Positions 43,332 to 54,342 of a stretch of DNA of 64,000 nt are shown piece by piece. The position numbers and the translations under genes were made by a program. The stretch is taken from contig NZ_CP117466.1 of NCBI RefSeq assembly GCF_028621715.1, positions 1,746,501-1,810,500 on the forward strand, written 5' to 3'. Positions within the stretch are counted from its first letter, which is position 1. Every line of letters starts with the position of its first letter. Origin of the DNA: Paracoccus marcusii. Lineage in GTDB: Bacteria > Pseudomonadota > Alphaproteobacteria > Rhodobacterales > Rhodobacteraceae. The notes beneath the pieces are model-generated. The model saw only the letters and a program-made list of their open reading frames with translations, ran no database searches and had not been told where the DNA came from.

Positions 43332-44821
43332 GGGATGTCCTGCAGGGCCTCGATCCGCGGCCACAGCGGGGCCATGGCGGCGGCGATGTCGGTGAAGACC
43401 CCATAGCGGCGTGCCATGTCGGCGGCACGGGCGGGGTCGGGGTGATGGGTGGTGCTGATCGCGCCCATGTCGCGCGGATCGTGGCGCGGCGAGGCGAAGA
43501 TCCCGACCCCCGCGCCCGCGCAGAGCGCCGCGCCCCAGGCCGCGGCCTCCTCGGTCGCGCTGACGGTCACGGGCATGTCCAGCACATCCGCGAAGAGCTG
43601 CGCAAAGACCGGCGCGCGGGAAATGCCGCCGGTCAGCCGCGCCGCCCTGGGGGCGAACCCGTCGCGCAGGGCGTCGACATGGTGGCGGTGGTTGAAGGCG
43701 ATGCCCTCGATCACGGCGCGTAGCATGTCGCCGCGATCCTGCCAGCCGCGCAGGCCGAAGAAGCCCGCGCTGGCCTGCGCCCCATGGGGCGATCCGAACA
43801 GATAGGGGTGGAACAGCGCGCTGGTGGGGCGGGCCAGGGCGGCCTCGATTTCCGGGATGACGCGCAGATGGGCGGGCTGGTCGCCCCCCTCGCGGCACAG
43901 GCTGTCCAGGAACCAGTCGTAATTCGCGGCGGACGCCGGAGAGATCGACATGGCGTTCCATTCGCCGCGCGCGATGCCGTTGCGGCAGAACCAGCGCGGA
44001 TCGGACAGGGGTCGGTCGGTGACGGTCTCGTTGATGGAATAGGTGCCGGCGACGATGGCGACGCAGCCCTGCCCGTACCCGCCCGAGCCCAAGGCCGATG
44101 CGGTCACGTCATGCAGTCCGGCCACAACCGGCGTGCCCGCGGCCAGGCCGGTCAGGGCGGCCGCATCCGCCGTGACATGGCCCACGACCTGATCGGGCAG
44201 GGCGATGTCAGGCAAGGGCAGGCCCGGCAGGCCGAAGATGCCGGGGATGTCGGGGGCGAAGCCTTGGGTTGCGACATCGGTGAAGGCGGTGCTGGCCTCG
44301 GTCAGGTCGGTGCCGATGCGGCCGGTCAGGCGATAGGTCAGCCAGTCCTTGCAGGCCAGCACATGCCCGATCGCGGCAAACCGCGCGGGGTCATGGTCGC
44401 GCAGCCACGCCAGGATCGCCGACGGCGCCGAGGCATGGGGCATCTGCCCCGTCCGCGCCAGCGCGCGCGCGGCGGTCCCGTCCGCGACCCAGCCGTCCGC
44501 GACGCCGCCCGCGCGGCTGTCCAGCGACAGGATGCCCGGTCCCAGGGGCACGCCCGCCCGGTCCAGCAGATACAGCCCGTCGCCATGCGCGGTCGCGGCG
44601 ACGGCGCCGATGTCGCGGGCTGGGCGACCGCAGGCGGCGATGGCCTCGGCCATGGCGGCGGCTGTCTGGCACCACAGGTCCTCCATGTCGCGTTCGACAT
44701 GGCGCGGCTGCGGCATGACCTGCGCCACGCGGCGGCGCGCAGTGGCCAGAACCCGGCCGGTGGCGTCGAAGATCACCGCCTTGGTGACGGTCAGCCCGTT
44801 GTCGATGCCCAGGATCAGCAT
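43328..44821 (-). CDS. FGGY-family carbohydrate kinase
   Basis: The 497-residue kinase has the FGGY pattern: LGIDNGLTVTKAVIFD, AVAATAHGDGLYLL, CKDWLTYRLTG, a VVAGLHDVTASALGSG block and LTGGISRAPVFAQL. It phosphorylates a sugar or polyol with ATP. It lies between a DeoR regulator (4-bp gap) and a GlpD-like dehydrogenase. It is distinct from EryA at 50313, so it probably serves a second substrate such as another tetritol, pentitol or ketose. Confidence 0.85.
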   Translation of the reverse strand: MLILGIDNGLTVTKAVIFDATGRVLATARRRVAQVMPQPRHVERDMEDLWCQTAAAMAEAIAACGRPARDIGAVAATAHGDGLYLLDRAGVPLGPGILSLDSRAGGVADGWVADGTAARALARTGQMPHASAPSAILAWLRDHDPARFAAIGHVLACKDWLTYRLTGRIGTDLTEASTAFTDVATQGFAPDIPGIFGLPGLPLPDIALPDQVVGHVTADAAALTGLAAGTPVVAGLHDVTASALGSGGYGQGCVAIVAGTYSINETVTDRPLSDPRWFCRNGIARGEWNAMSISPASAANYDWFLDSLCREGGDQPAHLRVIPEIEAALARPTSALFHPYLFGSPHGAQASAGFFGLRGWQDRGDMLRAVIEGIAFNHRHHVDALRDGFAPRAARLTGGISRAPVFAQLFADVLDMPVTVSATEEAAAWGAALCAGAGVGIFASPRHDPRDMGAISTTHHPDPARAADMARRYGVFTDIAAAMAPLWPRIEALQDIP

Positions 44822-44825
44822 GGCG

Positions 44826-45626
44826 TCAGTCCCCCGTCACGGCGATCTGCACCTCGACGCCGCTGCGGCGCAGGGCGGTGATCTGGTCGGGGGCAGTGCG
44901 GTCGTCGGTGATGATCAGGTCGAAATCCTCGATGCCGCCCATCGAGTGCAGGGCGCGGCGGGTGAACTTGGTGTGATCGGCCAGCAGGATGCGGCGGCTG
45001 GCGGCGTCCAGCATGGCGCGCTTCGTCTCGGCCATCTCGGGGGACTGGTGAAAGACCTGGTCGTCGGTGACGGCGGCCATCGACAGGATCGCCACGTCCG
45101 CGCGCAGGCGGCGGATCTGGGCGGTGGTCTGCGGTCCCATGAAGGCGTTGCACCAATGGTGGAACTGGCCGCCCAGACCCAGCAGCGTCATGTCGCCGAT
45201 CTCCTTGATTGCGCTCATCAGCGTCAGCGAATTGGTGATGACCGTCAGCGGTACCCGTGCGGCCAGATGCGGCACCATGCGCAGCACGGTGGTGCTGTCG
45301 TCCAGAAACACCGCCTGGCCCGGTTCGACCTGCTGGGCCGCCAGCTGCGCGATGGCGGATTTCTGCGGACCCTGGCGGGTGTCGCGATACAGGTCGCTGG
45401 CCTCGATCAGGCTGGTGGGGGCGGCGGACACGATGCCGCGCGACTTGCGCAGCAGGCCCTTGGCGGCCAGTTCGTCCAGGTCGCGGTGCGCGGTCATCAG
45501 GCTGATGCCGAAGCGGTCGGTCAGATCCTCGATCCGCAGGCTGCCCTCGGCCATGACGGCCTGCGCGATCAGCTGGCGACGCGCCTGCAGGCGGGCCTGT
45601 CGGCTGTCCGAGGGGATCATGTCCAT
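44826..45626 (-). CDS. DeoR-family transcriptional regulator
   Basis: The 266-residue protein has the DeoR N-terminal winged helix (RRQLIAQAVMAEGSLRIEDL, then RFGISLMTAHRDLDELAAKG) and a C-terminal sugar-phosphate-binding DeoRC domain with ITNSLTLM and DHTKFTRRAL. It sits between the ABC importer and the kinase-dehydrogenase pair and probably represses this operon until a phosphorylated sugar is present. Confidence 0.9.
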   Translation of the reverse strand: MDMIPSDSRQARLQARRQLIAQAVMAEGSLRIEDLTDRFGISLMTAHRDLDELAAKGLLRKSRGIVSAAPTSLIEASDLYRDTRQGPQKSAIAQLAAQQVEPGQAVFLDDSTTVLRMVPHLAARVPLTVITNSLTLMSAIKEIGDMTLLGLGGQFHHWCNAFMGPQTTAQIRRLRADVAILSMAAVTDDQVFHQSPEMAETKRAMLDAASRRILLADHTKFTRRALHSMGGIEDFDLIITDDRTAPDQITALRRSGVEVQIAVTGD

Positions 45627-45649
45627 GGGGATGCGGCCCTTGCGTGGGT

Positions 45650-45677
45650 GGGGCGCGCGCGTGACGGCGCGCGCCCC
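45650..45677 (-). terminator. 11-bp GC hairpin after the binding-protein gene
   Basis: GGGGCGCGCGC and GCGCGCGCCCC pair perfectly around a 6-nt loop between the stop of the substrate-binding protein and the DeoR start. Without a T-run it is more likely an mRNA stabiliser or attenuator than a strong terminator. Confidence 0.6.
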
Positions 45678-45684
45678 GGTGGCG

Positions 45685-46635
45685 TCACTGGTCCAGAACG
45701 AAGGCGGCGCTGTAGCTGTCCACGTTCTCCGGCGTGATCAGCAGGCAGTCGAACAGCTGCTTTTCGGTCTCGACGCCGGTCTCTCCGGTCTTGATGAAGG
45801 TGTCGGCCTGGCGGACGGCCTCCTCGGCGAAGACGGCGACGGGCTGCAGGACGGTATAGGCCATCTCTCCGGCCTTCACCGCCTCGACGGCGTCGGGGCT
45901 GCCGTCAAAGCCGCCCACGGTCACGGCGTCCAGCTTGCCGGCCTCCTTCAGCGCGGCGATGGCGCCGAGCGCCATCTCGTCATTGCCCGAGATGACGCCG
46001 GTGATGTCGGGGTTCGCCTGCAGCAGCGACTGCATGCGCTGATAGCCTTGGGTGCGGTCCCAGTTGGCGACTTCCTGGCCGACCTTCTCGAACTCGGGAT
46101 ACTGGCTCAGAACCGTCTCGTAGCCGTTCGAACGGGTCTGGGCGTTGTTGTCCGAGGGGTTGCCGAACAGCTCGACGAACTGACCGCCTTCCTCGCCCAT
46201 GGCCTCGACCCAGGCCTGCGCGCCCAAGGCCGCGCCCTGCGCGTTGTTCGACACCAGCTGCGCCTTGGCCAGGCCCTCCTGGTTGATCTCGGCGTTGACC
46301 AGAAAGACCGGGATGCCCGCATCGACGGCCTTCTGCACCGCACCGACCGAACCGTCGGCATTGGCCGGGTCCAGGATGATCGCGACCGACTGGTTGGTGA
46401 TCGCGGTGTCGATCAGCGTGCTTTCGGTGTTGGTGTCGCCGCGATGGGCGGCCACGTTGGCGGTATAGCCCAGCTCCTCGGCGGTGGCCTTGGCGACCTC
46501 GCCCTCGGTGAACCAGTAGGGGTTGGCCGGATCGTTCACGATCACGGTGATCAGCCCCTCGGCCCAGGCCGATCCGGCCATCAGCGGCACGGTGGCCACG
46601 GCGGCCATCAGCATCCGGCGCGTCATCTTCATCAT
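45685..46635 (-). CDS. Sugar ABC transporter substrate-binding protein
   Basis: The 316-residue periplasmic protein has a signal peptide (MTRRMLMAAVATVPLMAGSA, cleavage near AWA-EG) and the RbsB/type I periplasmic fold: VIVNDPANPYW, AIILDPANADG, VFLVNAEINQEG, ITGVISGNDEMALGA. Binding of erythritol or a related polyol is inferred from the island. ATG 46635 follows GGGAGAGAG. Its gene is flanked by strong hairpins on both sides. Confidence 0.9.
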   Translation of the reverse strand: MMKMTRRMLMAAVATVPLMAGSAWAEGLITVIVNDPANPYWFTEGEVAKATAEELGYTANVAAHRGDTNTESTLIDTAITNQSVAIILDPANADGSVGAVQKAVDAGIPVFLVNAEINQEGLAKAQLVSNNAQGAALGAQAWVEAMGEEGGQFVELFGNPSDNNAQTRSNGYETVLSQYPEFEKVGQEVANWDRTQGYQRMQSLLQANPDITGVISGNDEMALGAIAALKEAGKLDAVTVGGFDGSPDAVEAVKAGEMAYTVLQPVAVFAEEAVRQADTFIKTGETGVETEKQLFDCLLITPENVDSYSAAFVLDQ

Positions 46636-46686
46636 TTGGTCTCTCTCCCTTGGTGTGGTGATCCTGCCCGGTGCGGGGCAGTCTTT

Positions 46687-46712
46687 CCGCGCGCCATCCC
46701 TGTGGCGCGCGG
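46687..46712 (-). promoter_or_regulatory. 10-bp perfect hairpin before the binding-protein gene
   Basis: CCGCGCGCCA and TGGCGCGCGG flank a 6-nt loop in the 98-bp gap between permease stop and binding-protein start. It may separate or stabilise the binding-protein mRNA, which needs higher levels than the permease. Confidence 0.55.
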
Positions 46713-46733
46713 GGAAGGTCGGGGGGCAGGGCC

Positions 46734-47771
46734 TCACGTCTTGCGCGTGCCGCTGCCGTATTGAAGCGAGTTCATCAGCACGGCCAGCACGATCACCGCG
46801 CCCGTGAACACCGTCTGCCAGTAGGAGCTGACCCCGATGATCACCAGGCCCGCCGACAGGAAGCCGATGACGAAGGCGCCCAGCATCGTGCCGCGCACGT
46901 TGCCGCGCCCGCCGGTCAGGGCCGCGCCGCCGATCACGACCGCGGCGATGGCGGTCAGTTCATACGCGTTGCCCGCCGTGGGCCCGGCCGAGGTCAGCTG
47001 CGACGCCAGGACCAGCCCCGCGGCGGCGGCCAGCGCGCCCGACACCATGTAGACGGTGATCTTGACCCGCTTGACCGGCACGCCGGACAGCTCCGCCGCG
47101 CGTTCGTTGCCGCCCGATGCGTAAAGCCAGCGCCCGAAGGCCGACCGGCCCAGCATCAGCCCCGCGGCGATCGCCACGACCGCCAGCACGATCACGCTGA
47201 TGGGCACGCCGCCGATGCGGTAGAAGCCCAGCCAGTTGAAGCCGGTATTGCCCAGGGCCTCGGACCCGCGCAGGTTGTTGTAGGTCAGCCCGTTGGTCAT
47301 CAACAGCGCGATGCCGCGCGCCACGTACATGACCCCAAGCGTCGCCACGAAGGGCGGCACCTTGAAGATCGCGACCAGCACGCCGTTGACCGCGCCCACG
47401 GCCGCGCCCACGCACAGCGTCAGCACCACGACCGCCCAGACCGGCGGATACAGGATCACGCCAAGCGCATCCAGTTCGACCCCCTGCATCATCGCGCCGG
47501 CGACCACGCCCGACAGCGCCAGGATGGAGCCCACGGACAGGTCGATCCCGCCGTTCAGGATGACCAGCAGCATGCCGATGGACAGGATGCCAAAGATCGC
47601 GACCTGGCTGGACATGATCAGCAGGTTCGACAGCGTGAAGTAGTTCGGCGACAGAAACGAGAAGACCGCGATGATGGCGATCAGCGCGAAGAAGGCGCGC
47701 CCTTCCAGCAGCAGGCGGCCCAGATGGAACTGGCGGCCTTTCGCGGGGGCGGTCGTGGTGGTTGCGGACAT
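46734..47771 (-). CDS. Sugar ABC transporter permease
   Basis: The 345-residue inner-membrane protein is an RbsC/AraH-type permease with about ten membrane segments and the family stretches VILNGGIDLSVGSILALSG and VIGGAALTGGRGNVRGTMLG. It forms the translocation channel with the ATPase upstream (21-bp gap). ATG 47771. Confidence 0.93.
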   Translation of the reverse strand: MSATTTTAPAKGRQFHLGRLLLEGRAFFALIAIIAVFSFLSPNYFTLSNLLIMSSQVAIFGILSIGMLLVILNGGIDLSVGSILALSGVVAGAMMQGVELDALGVILYPPVWAVVVLTLCVGAAVGAVNGVLVAIFKVPPFVATLGVMYVARGIALLMTNGLTYNNLRGSEALGNTGFNWLGFYRIGGVPISVIVLAVVAIAAGLMLGRSAFGRWLYASGGNERAAELSGVPVKRVKITVYMVSGALAAAAGLVLASQLTSAGPTAGNAYELTAIAAVVIGGAALTGGRGNVRGTMLGAFVIGFLSAGLVIIGVSSYWQTVFTGAVIVLAVLMNSLQYGSGTRKT

Positions 47772-47792
47772 GTGTTCCCTCCCTCGGGCGCG

Positions 47793-49294
<1,502 letters not shown>

Positions 49295-49298
<4 letters not shown>

Positions 49299-49948
49299 TG
49301 GACCTCCAGCGCGACGGGGGTGATCAGCCAGTTCGACGGGTTGATCAGCCGGAACGCCCCGGTCACCGTCACCTGCTTGCCCGCCAGGGCGGTGGTGTCG
49401 ATGGGGGCCAGCACCTCGGCCGCCATGGCGCGGTTGATGCCCGATCCCGCGTCCTGGTATTCGATCTGGTTCTTGAAGGCGCCGAAGGCGATGTCGCCCG
49501 GCGCGTCGCGCAGGTCGGTGCCGTTGATCGCGGGGCCGGTCTGCACGCGGATGCGCAGATCCTCGGGCAGGCCCTCGACGGTCAGCGGATAGACCCCGGC
49601 CCGCGGCTCTCCGGCGGTGCCGGTCACGGTTACCATCATGATGGCGCCGGTCGATGCGGGCGTGCCGTATTCGGCGATGGCCGCGTCCTGATCGGCGGCG
49701 ATGGCCGCGGCCAGGTCGGTGGCGGGCACGGCGCGTTCGATCACCGCGTCGCGGATGCGCGGGAATTCCTGCGTGCCATAGGTGTCGGGCGAAAACGCCT
49801 GCTGGCGGGCATCTGCCTCGGAGCCGACCTGCACCACGGTGGTATCCAGCGCGATGGCGGCCAGGACGGCCAGGCCCAGGGCCACGGACAGGATCAGGCC
49901 GCGACGGCTGGCGGCGGGGGCCCGGGGGGCGGTGGTGCTGTCGGTCAT
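49295..49948 (-). CDS. DUF2291 family membrane-anchored protein
   Basis: The 217-residue product (ATG 49948) has one N-terminal membrane helix (residues 18-36, LILSVALGLAVLAAIALD) and a periplasmic DUF2291-like domain with AFGAFKNQIEYQDAGSGINR. DUF2291 genes recur with RbsABC-like importers of polyol loci, yet their role is unknown. It is the first gene of the leftward operon. Confidence 0.8.
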
Positions 49949-50312
49949 CGGTCTGCCTCTGGCTGGAACACGGGGCGGGCGGGCGCACATCTCATGGTTG
50001 ATGATAACTTCACGTGATCGACCTCGCGGAGAGGATGCGCATCGGGGCCTGTCCTGTGGCGGTCGCCGCACGGGCCGCATCCATGGCGCGAAGGCATGCG
50101 GGGCGCAAGCCTGTGCTGGCGAAAGTCGTCATGCGCTCCGGCCTCCCCTCCGGTCGATTCGCGTGGCGCGGGCCTGTGATTGCGGCGATTCCGCGCATCC
50201 TTTCGGACGCGAACAGGACCAGCTTAGATGAAATAAATTGCCGTGTCCGTAAAAAAATACGTTCCCTGTGCGATCATCGTGATATAAACCGAGGCCAAGG
50301 GATGGAGGCATC
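49949..50312. promoter_or_regulatory. Divergent promoter region of the erythritol operons
   Basis: This 364-bp gene-free region separates the importer operon from eryA. Near eryA a TATAAA box lies at 50283-50288, with ATCA-TCG-TGAT (50274-50284) beside it and an A-run at 50251-50257. GGAGG precedes the eryA ATG. Operators for EryD or the DeoR regulator should lie here; I cannot assign them. No coding frame here is convincing. Confidence 0.55.
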
Positions 50313-51872
50313 ATGACGGACAAGCAGCGCGATGTGCTGATCGGAATCGATGCCGGGACCTCGGTCATCAAGGCCGTGGGGTTCGATCTTTCCGGGCGTC
50401 AGCTGGGCGCGGCGGCGGTGCCGAATCGCTATGCGACCGGGGCGCAGGGCGCAGCGACGCAGGACATGTCCCGCACCTGGGATGATTGCGCCGCCGCGCT
50501 GCGCGGGCTAGCCGATCATATCCCGAACCTAGCGGGGCGGACCGCGGCGCTGTCCGTGACGGGGCAGGGCGACGGCACCTGGCTGGTCGGAGACGACGGC
50601 CCGGTGGGCGATGCCTGGCTGTGGCTGGACGCGCGTGCCGCACCGACCGTCGGCCGGTTGGGCCAGGACCGCGCCCGGTTCGAGGCGACGGGCACCGGCC
50701 TGAACACCTGCCAGCAGGGCGCGCAGATGGCCCATATGGACGCCCATCATCCGGACCTGCTGGATGGGGCGCGGGTCGCGCTGCATTGCAAGGACTGGCT
50801 GTATCTGAACCTGACCGGCGTTCGGGCGACAGACCCGTCCGAGGCCAGCTTCACCTTCGGCAACTTCCGCAGCCGGGCCTATGATGACACGGTCATCGAC
50901 GCGCTGGGCCTGACGCATCGGCGCGGCCTGCTGCCGCCGATCATCGATGGCACACAGGTGACCCATCCGCTGACCGCGGATGCCGCTGCGGCGACGGGCC
51001 TGCTGGCAGGCACGCCGGTCAGCCTGGGCTATGTCGACATGGTGATGACCGCGCTGGGTGCGGGCGTGCTGGGTGGGGCGGGCGACGTGGCCTGTTCGAC
51101 GGTCGGCTCGACCGGGGTGCATCTGCGCGCCGTGACCGCCGACCGGGTGCATCTGAACGATCAGGGCACGGGCTATGTCATATGCCTGCCGGTGCCGGGC
51201 GTGGTCACGCAGGTCCAGACCAACATGGCGGCGACGTTGAACCTCGATTGGGTACTGGGGTTGGCGGCGGGTATCCTGTCGGACATGGGCCAGCCGGTGA
51301 CGCATCGCGACCTTGTCGCGCGGCTGGACGGCTGGCTGGGCCAGGCCGCGCCGGGGCAGATCCTGTACCACCCCTATATCTCGGATGCCGGGGAACGCGG
51401 GCCCTTCGTCGATGCTGCGGCGCGGGCCGGGTTCACCGGCCTGTCGGCGGGCCATCGCTATCCCGATCTGGTGCGCGCCGTGGCCGAAGGGCTGGGCCTG
51501 GCCATGCGCGACTGTTACGCCGCGATGGGGCCGCTTCCGTCCGAACTGCGCCTGACCGGTGGGGCGGCGCGGTCGCCCGCCCTGCGGCGCATTTTGTCGG
51601 CCGCGCTGGACGCGCCGGTCCGCGTGTCCGACCGCGACGAGGCCGGGGCCGCGGGGGCCGCGATGATGGCTGCCGTGGCCATCGGCGCCTATCGCGACAT
51701 GGACGCCTGCATCGCCGAATGGGTCACGCCCCTGCTGCGCGCCCCCGAGGCCCCCGATTCCCATCTGGCCGCGACCTATGCGCGGCTGTTCCCCGCCTTT
51801 GCCGCGACCCGCGCCGCCCTGCCGCCTGTCTGGGCGGCCATGGCGCGGGCCCGCACCACGACAGGAGAGTAG
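50313..51872 (+). CDS. eryA: Erythritol kinase
   Basis: The 519-residue FGGY kinase closely follows the EryA pattern: IGIDAGTSVIKAVGFDLSGR, LSVTGQGDGTWLV, DAWLWLDARAAPTV, HCKDWLYLNLTG and the C-terminal RLTGGAARSPALRRIL. It makes D-erythritol-1-phosphate from erythritol and ATP. It starts the rightward operon and is followed one base later by eryB. The gene set eryA-eryB-eryC-eryD supports the specific name. Confidence 0.88.
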   Translation: MTDKQRDVLIGIDAGTSVIKAVGFDLSGRQLGAAAVPNRYATGAQGAATQDMSRTWDDCAAALRGLADHIPNLAGRTAALSVTGQGDGTWLVGDDGPVGDAWLWLDARAAPTVGRLGQDRARFEATGTGLNTCQQGAQMAHMDAHHPDLLDGARVALHCKDWLYLNLTGVRATDPSEASFTFGNFRSRAYDDTVIDALGLTHRRGLLPPIIDGTQVTHPLTADAAAATGLLAGTPVSLGYVDMVMTALGAGVLGGAGDVACSTVGSTGVHLRAVTADRVHLNDQGTGYVICLPVPGVVTQVQTNMAATLNLDWVLGLAAGILSDMGQPVTHRDLVARLDGWLGQAAPGQILYHPYISDAGERGPFVDAAARAGFTGLSAGHRYPDLVRAVAEGLGLAMRDCYAAMGPLPSELRLTGGAARSPALRRILSAALDAPVRVSDRDEAGAAGAAMMAAVAIGAYRDMDACIAEWVTPLLRAPEAPDSHLAATYARLFPAFAATRAALPPVWAAMARARTTTGE

Positions 51873-51873
51873 G

Positions 51874-53391
51874 ATGACCCAAGGCCACGAGATGATCGAT
51901 CTGTTCGTGATCGGTGGCGGCATCAACGGCGCGGGCGTCGCGCGCGATGCCGCGGGGCGGGGCCTGTCGGTCGTGCTGTGCGAAAAGGACGACCTGGCGC
52001 AGGGCACCTCGTCGCGCTCGGGCAAGCTGGTCCATGGTGGGCTGCGCTATCTGGAATATTACGAATTCCGCCTCGTCCGCGAGGCGCTGATCGAACGAGA
52101 GGTGCTGCTGGCCGCGGCCCCGCACATCATCTGGCCGATGCGCTTCGTGCTGCCGCACAGCCCCGACGACCGGCCCGCCTGGTTGGTCCGGCTGGGGCTG
52201 TTCCTCTATGACAACCTGGGCGGGCGGAAAAAACTGCCGGGCACGCGCACGCTGGACCTGCGCCGCGATCCCGAGGGCGCGCCGCTGCTGGACAAGTACC
52301 ATAAGGGGTTCGAATACAGCGATTGCTGGGTTGACGACGCGCGGCTGGTGGTGCTGAACGCGGTCGATGCGGCGGAGCGCGGCGCGACCGTCCTGACCCG
52401 CACCGCCTGCGTGTCGGCACGCCGCGAGGGCGACGCCTGGTCCGTGACCACCCGCGACACCGTCACCGGAGAGGAACGGCAGTTCCGCGCCCGCTGCCTG
52501 GTCAACTGCGCCGGTCCCTGGGTCAGCGACTTCATCACCCGCGTGGCGGGGTCGAATTCGGCCCGCAACGTGCGCCTGGTCAAGGGCAGCCACATCATCG
52601 TGCCGAAATGGTGGGCGGGGACCAACGCCTATCTGGTGCAGAACCACGACAAGCGCGTGATCTTCATCAACCCCTACGAGGGCGACATGGCGCTGATCGG
52701 CACGACCGACATCGCCTATGACGGCCGGGCCGAGGACGTCACCGCCGACGAATCCGAGATCGACTATCTGCTGGCCGCCGTGAACCGCTATTTCAAGGAG
52801 AAACTGCGCCGGTCCGACGTGATCCACAGCTTTTCGGGCGTGCGCCCGCTGTTCGACGACGGGCAGGGCAACCCGTCGGCGGTCACGCGGGACTATGTGT
52901 TCGACCTGGACAAGACCGGAGGCGCGCCGCTGCTGAACGTCTTCGGCGGCAAGATAACCACCTTTCGCGAACTGGCCGAACGCGGCATGCACCGCCTGAC
53001 CGAGGTGTTCCCGCAGATGGGCCCCGACTGGACCGAGACCGCGACCCTGCCGGGCGGCGAGATCGCCAATGCCGATTACGAAAGCTTTGCCAATCTGCAG
53101 CGCGAACTGCACCCCTGGATGCCGCGCGCGCTGGTCCAGCATTATGGCCGCCTGTACGGCGCGCGGACCAAGGATGTCGTGGCGGGCGCCATGACCCTGT
53201 CGGGCCTGGGACGCCATTTCGGCGGACAGCTTTACGAGGCCGAGGCGCGGTATCTGGTCGCCAAGGAATGGGCACGCACGCCGCAGGACATCCTGACCCG
53301 GCGCACCAAGCATTATCTGCACCTGACCAAGGACCAGCAGGCGGCCTTTGCCGCGTGGTTCGACGACACCCTGGCGCCGGAGATCGCGTGA
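51874..53391 (+). CDS. eryB: D-erythritol-1-phosphate dehydrogenase
   Basis: The 505-residue flavoprotein has an FAD-binding VIGGGINGAGVARDAAGRGL, the GTSSRSGKLVHGGLRYLE block and the C-terminal GGKITTFRELAERG of the GlpD family. By its place after eryA it oxidises D-erythritol-1-phosphate to D-erythrulose-1-phosphate, passing electrons to quinone at the membrane. ATG 51874 follows the eryA stop by one base; its own stop overlaps eryC (TGATG). Confidence 0.87.
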   Translation: MTQGHEMIDLFVIGGGINGAGVARDAAGRGLSVVLCEKDDLAQGTSSRSGKLVHGGLRYLEYYEFRLVREALIEREVLLAAAPHIIWPMRFVLPHSPDDRPAWLVRLGLFLYDNLGGRKKLPGTRTLDLRRDPEGAPLLDKYHKGFEYSDCWVDDARLVVLNAVDAAERGATVLTRTACVSARREGDAWSVTTRDTVTGEERQFRARCLVNCAGPWVSDFITRVAGSNSARNVRLVKGSHIIVPKWWAGTNAYLVQNHDKRVIFINPYEGDMALIGTTDIAYDGRAEDVTADESEIDYLLAAVNRYFKEKLRRSDVIHSFSGVRPLFDDGQGNPSAVTRDYVFDLDKTGGAPLLNVFGGKITTFRELAERGMHRLTEVFPQMGPDWTETATLPGGEIANADYESFANLQRELHPWMPRALVQHYGRLYGARTKDVVAGAMTLSGLGRHFGGQLYEAEARYLVAKEWARTPQDILTRRTKHYLHLTKDQQAAFAAWFDDTLAPEIA

Positions 53392-54320
53392 TGCTGACCC
53401 TGTCGCTGAACACCAATCCGCTGGTCAACCGTTTTGCCGATCCGGACGACCTGATCGACACGGTCGCGCGGGATCTGCAGATCCGCGACCTGCAGTTGAC
53501 GCATGAGTTCATCAATCCCTCCTGGCCCGCGCCGGTGATCCGCCGCCTGACCCGGCAGATGCGCGCGGCGCTGGACCGGACCGGGGTGCGCGTCACCAGT
53601 GGCATGACCGGGCCCTATGGTCGGCTGAATCATTTCGGCCATCCTGATGCGGATGTGCGGCGATACTATGTCGACTGGTTCAAGACCTTCGCGGACATCA
53701 CCGCCGATCTGGGCGGTCGGTCGGTGGGCACGCAGTTCGCGATCTTCACCTATCGCGATTACGACGGTCCGGCCCGGCGCGAGGATCTGATCCGCATCGC
53801 CATCGACTGCTGGGCCGAGGTTGCCGAGCATGCGAAGGCCGCCGGGCTGGACTATGTCTTCTGGGAGCCCATGAGCGTGGGCCGCGAATTCGGAGAGACG
53901 ATCCCGGCCGCCCTGGCGCTGCAGGACCGGCTGAGCGCGGCCGACATGGCGGTGCCGATGTGGATGATGGCCGATATCGACCACGGCGACGTCACCAGCC
54001 CCGATCCGGACGATCTGGACCCCTATGCCTGGGCCCGCGCCGTGCCGCGCGTCAGCCCGATCATCCACATCAAGCAGTCGCTGATGGACAAGGGCGGCCA
54101 CCGCCCTTTCACCGCCGAATTCAACGCCAAGGGCCGCGTCCAGCCGGAACCCCTGCTGGAGGCGCTGGCCCAGGGCGGCGCGGTCGACAACGAGATCTGC
54201 CTGGAGCTGTCCTTCAAGGAACGCGACCCGAACGACCGGCAGGTCATCGCCCAGATCGCCGAAAGTGTCGCATTCTGGGCGCCGCATATCGACACCGGGG
54301 CGGATAAGCTGAATATCTGA
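53391..54320 (+). CDS. eryC: D-erythrulose-1-phosphate 3-epimerase
   Basis: The 309-residue protein is a TIM-barrel sugar epimerase (xylose isomerase-like) with DLQLTHEFINPSWP, YVFWEPMSVGREFGETIP, MMADIDHGDVTSPDPDD and a C-terminal ICLELSFKERDP; Glu, Asp and His of these blocks fit a metal site. In the Brucella pathway EryC converts D- to L-erythrulose-1-phosphate. Length and operon match EryC. Confidence 0.87.
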   Translation: MLTLSLNTNPLVNRFADPDDLIDTVARDLQIRDLQLTHEFINPSWPAPVIRRLTRQMRAALDRTGVRVTSGMTGPYGRLNHFGHPDADVRRYYVDWFKTFADITADLGGRSVGTQFAIFTYRDYDGPARREDLIRIAIDCWAEVAEHAKAAGLDYVFWEPMSVGREFGETIPAALALQDRLSAADMAVPMWMMADIDHGDVTSPDPDDLDPYAWARAVPRVSPIIHIKQSLMDKGGHRPFTAEFNAKGRVQPEPLLEALAQGGAVDNEICLELSFKERDPNDRQVIAQIAESVAFWAPHIDTGADKLNI

Positions 54321-54342
54321 CCCATCATCGACAGGACGCCCC

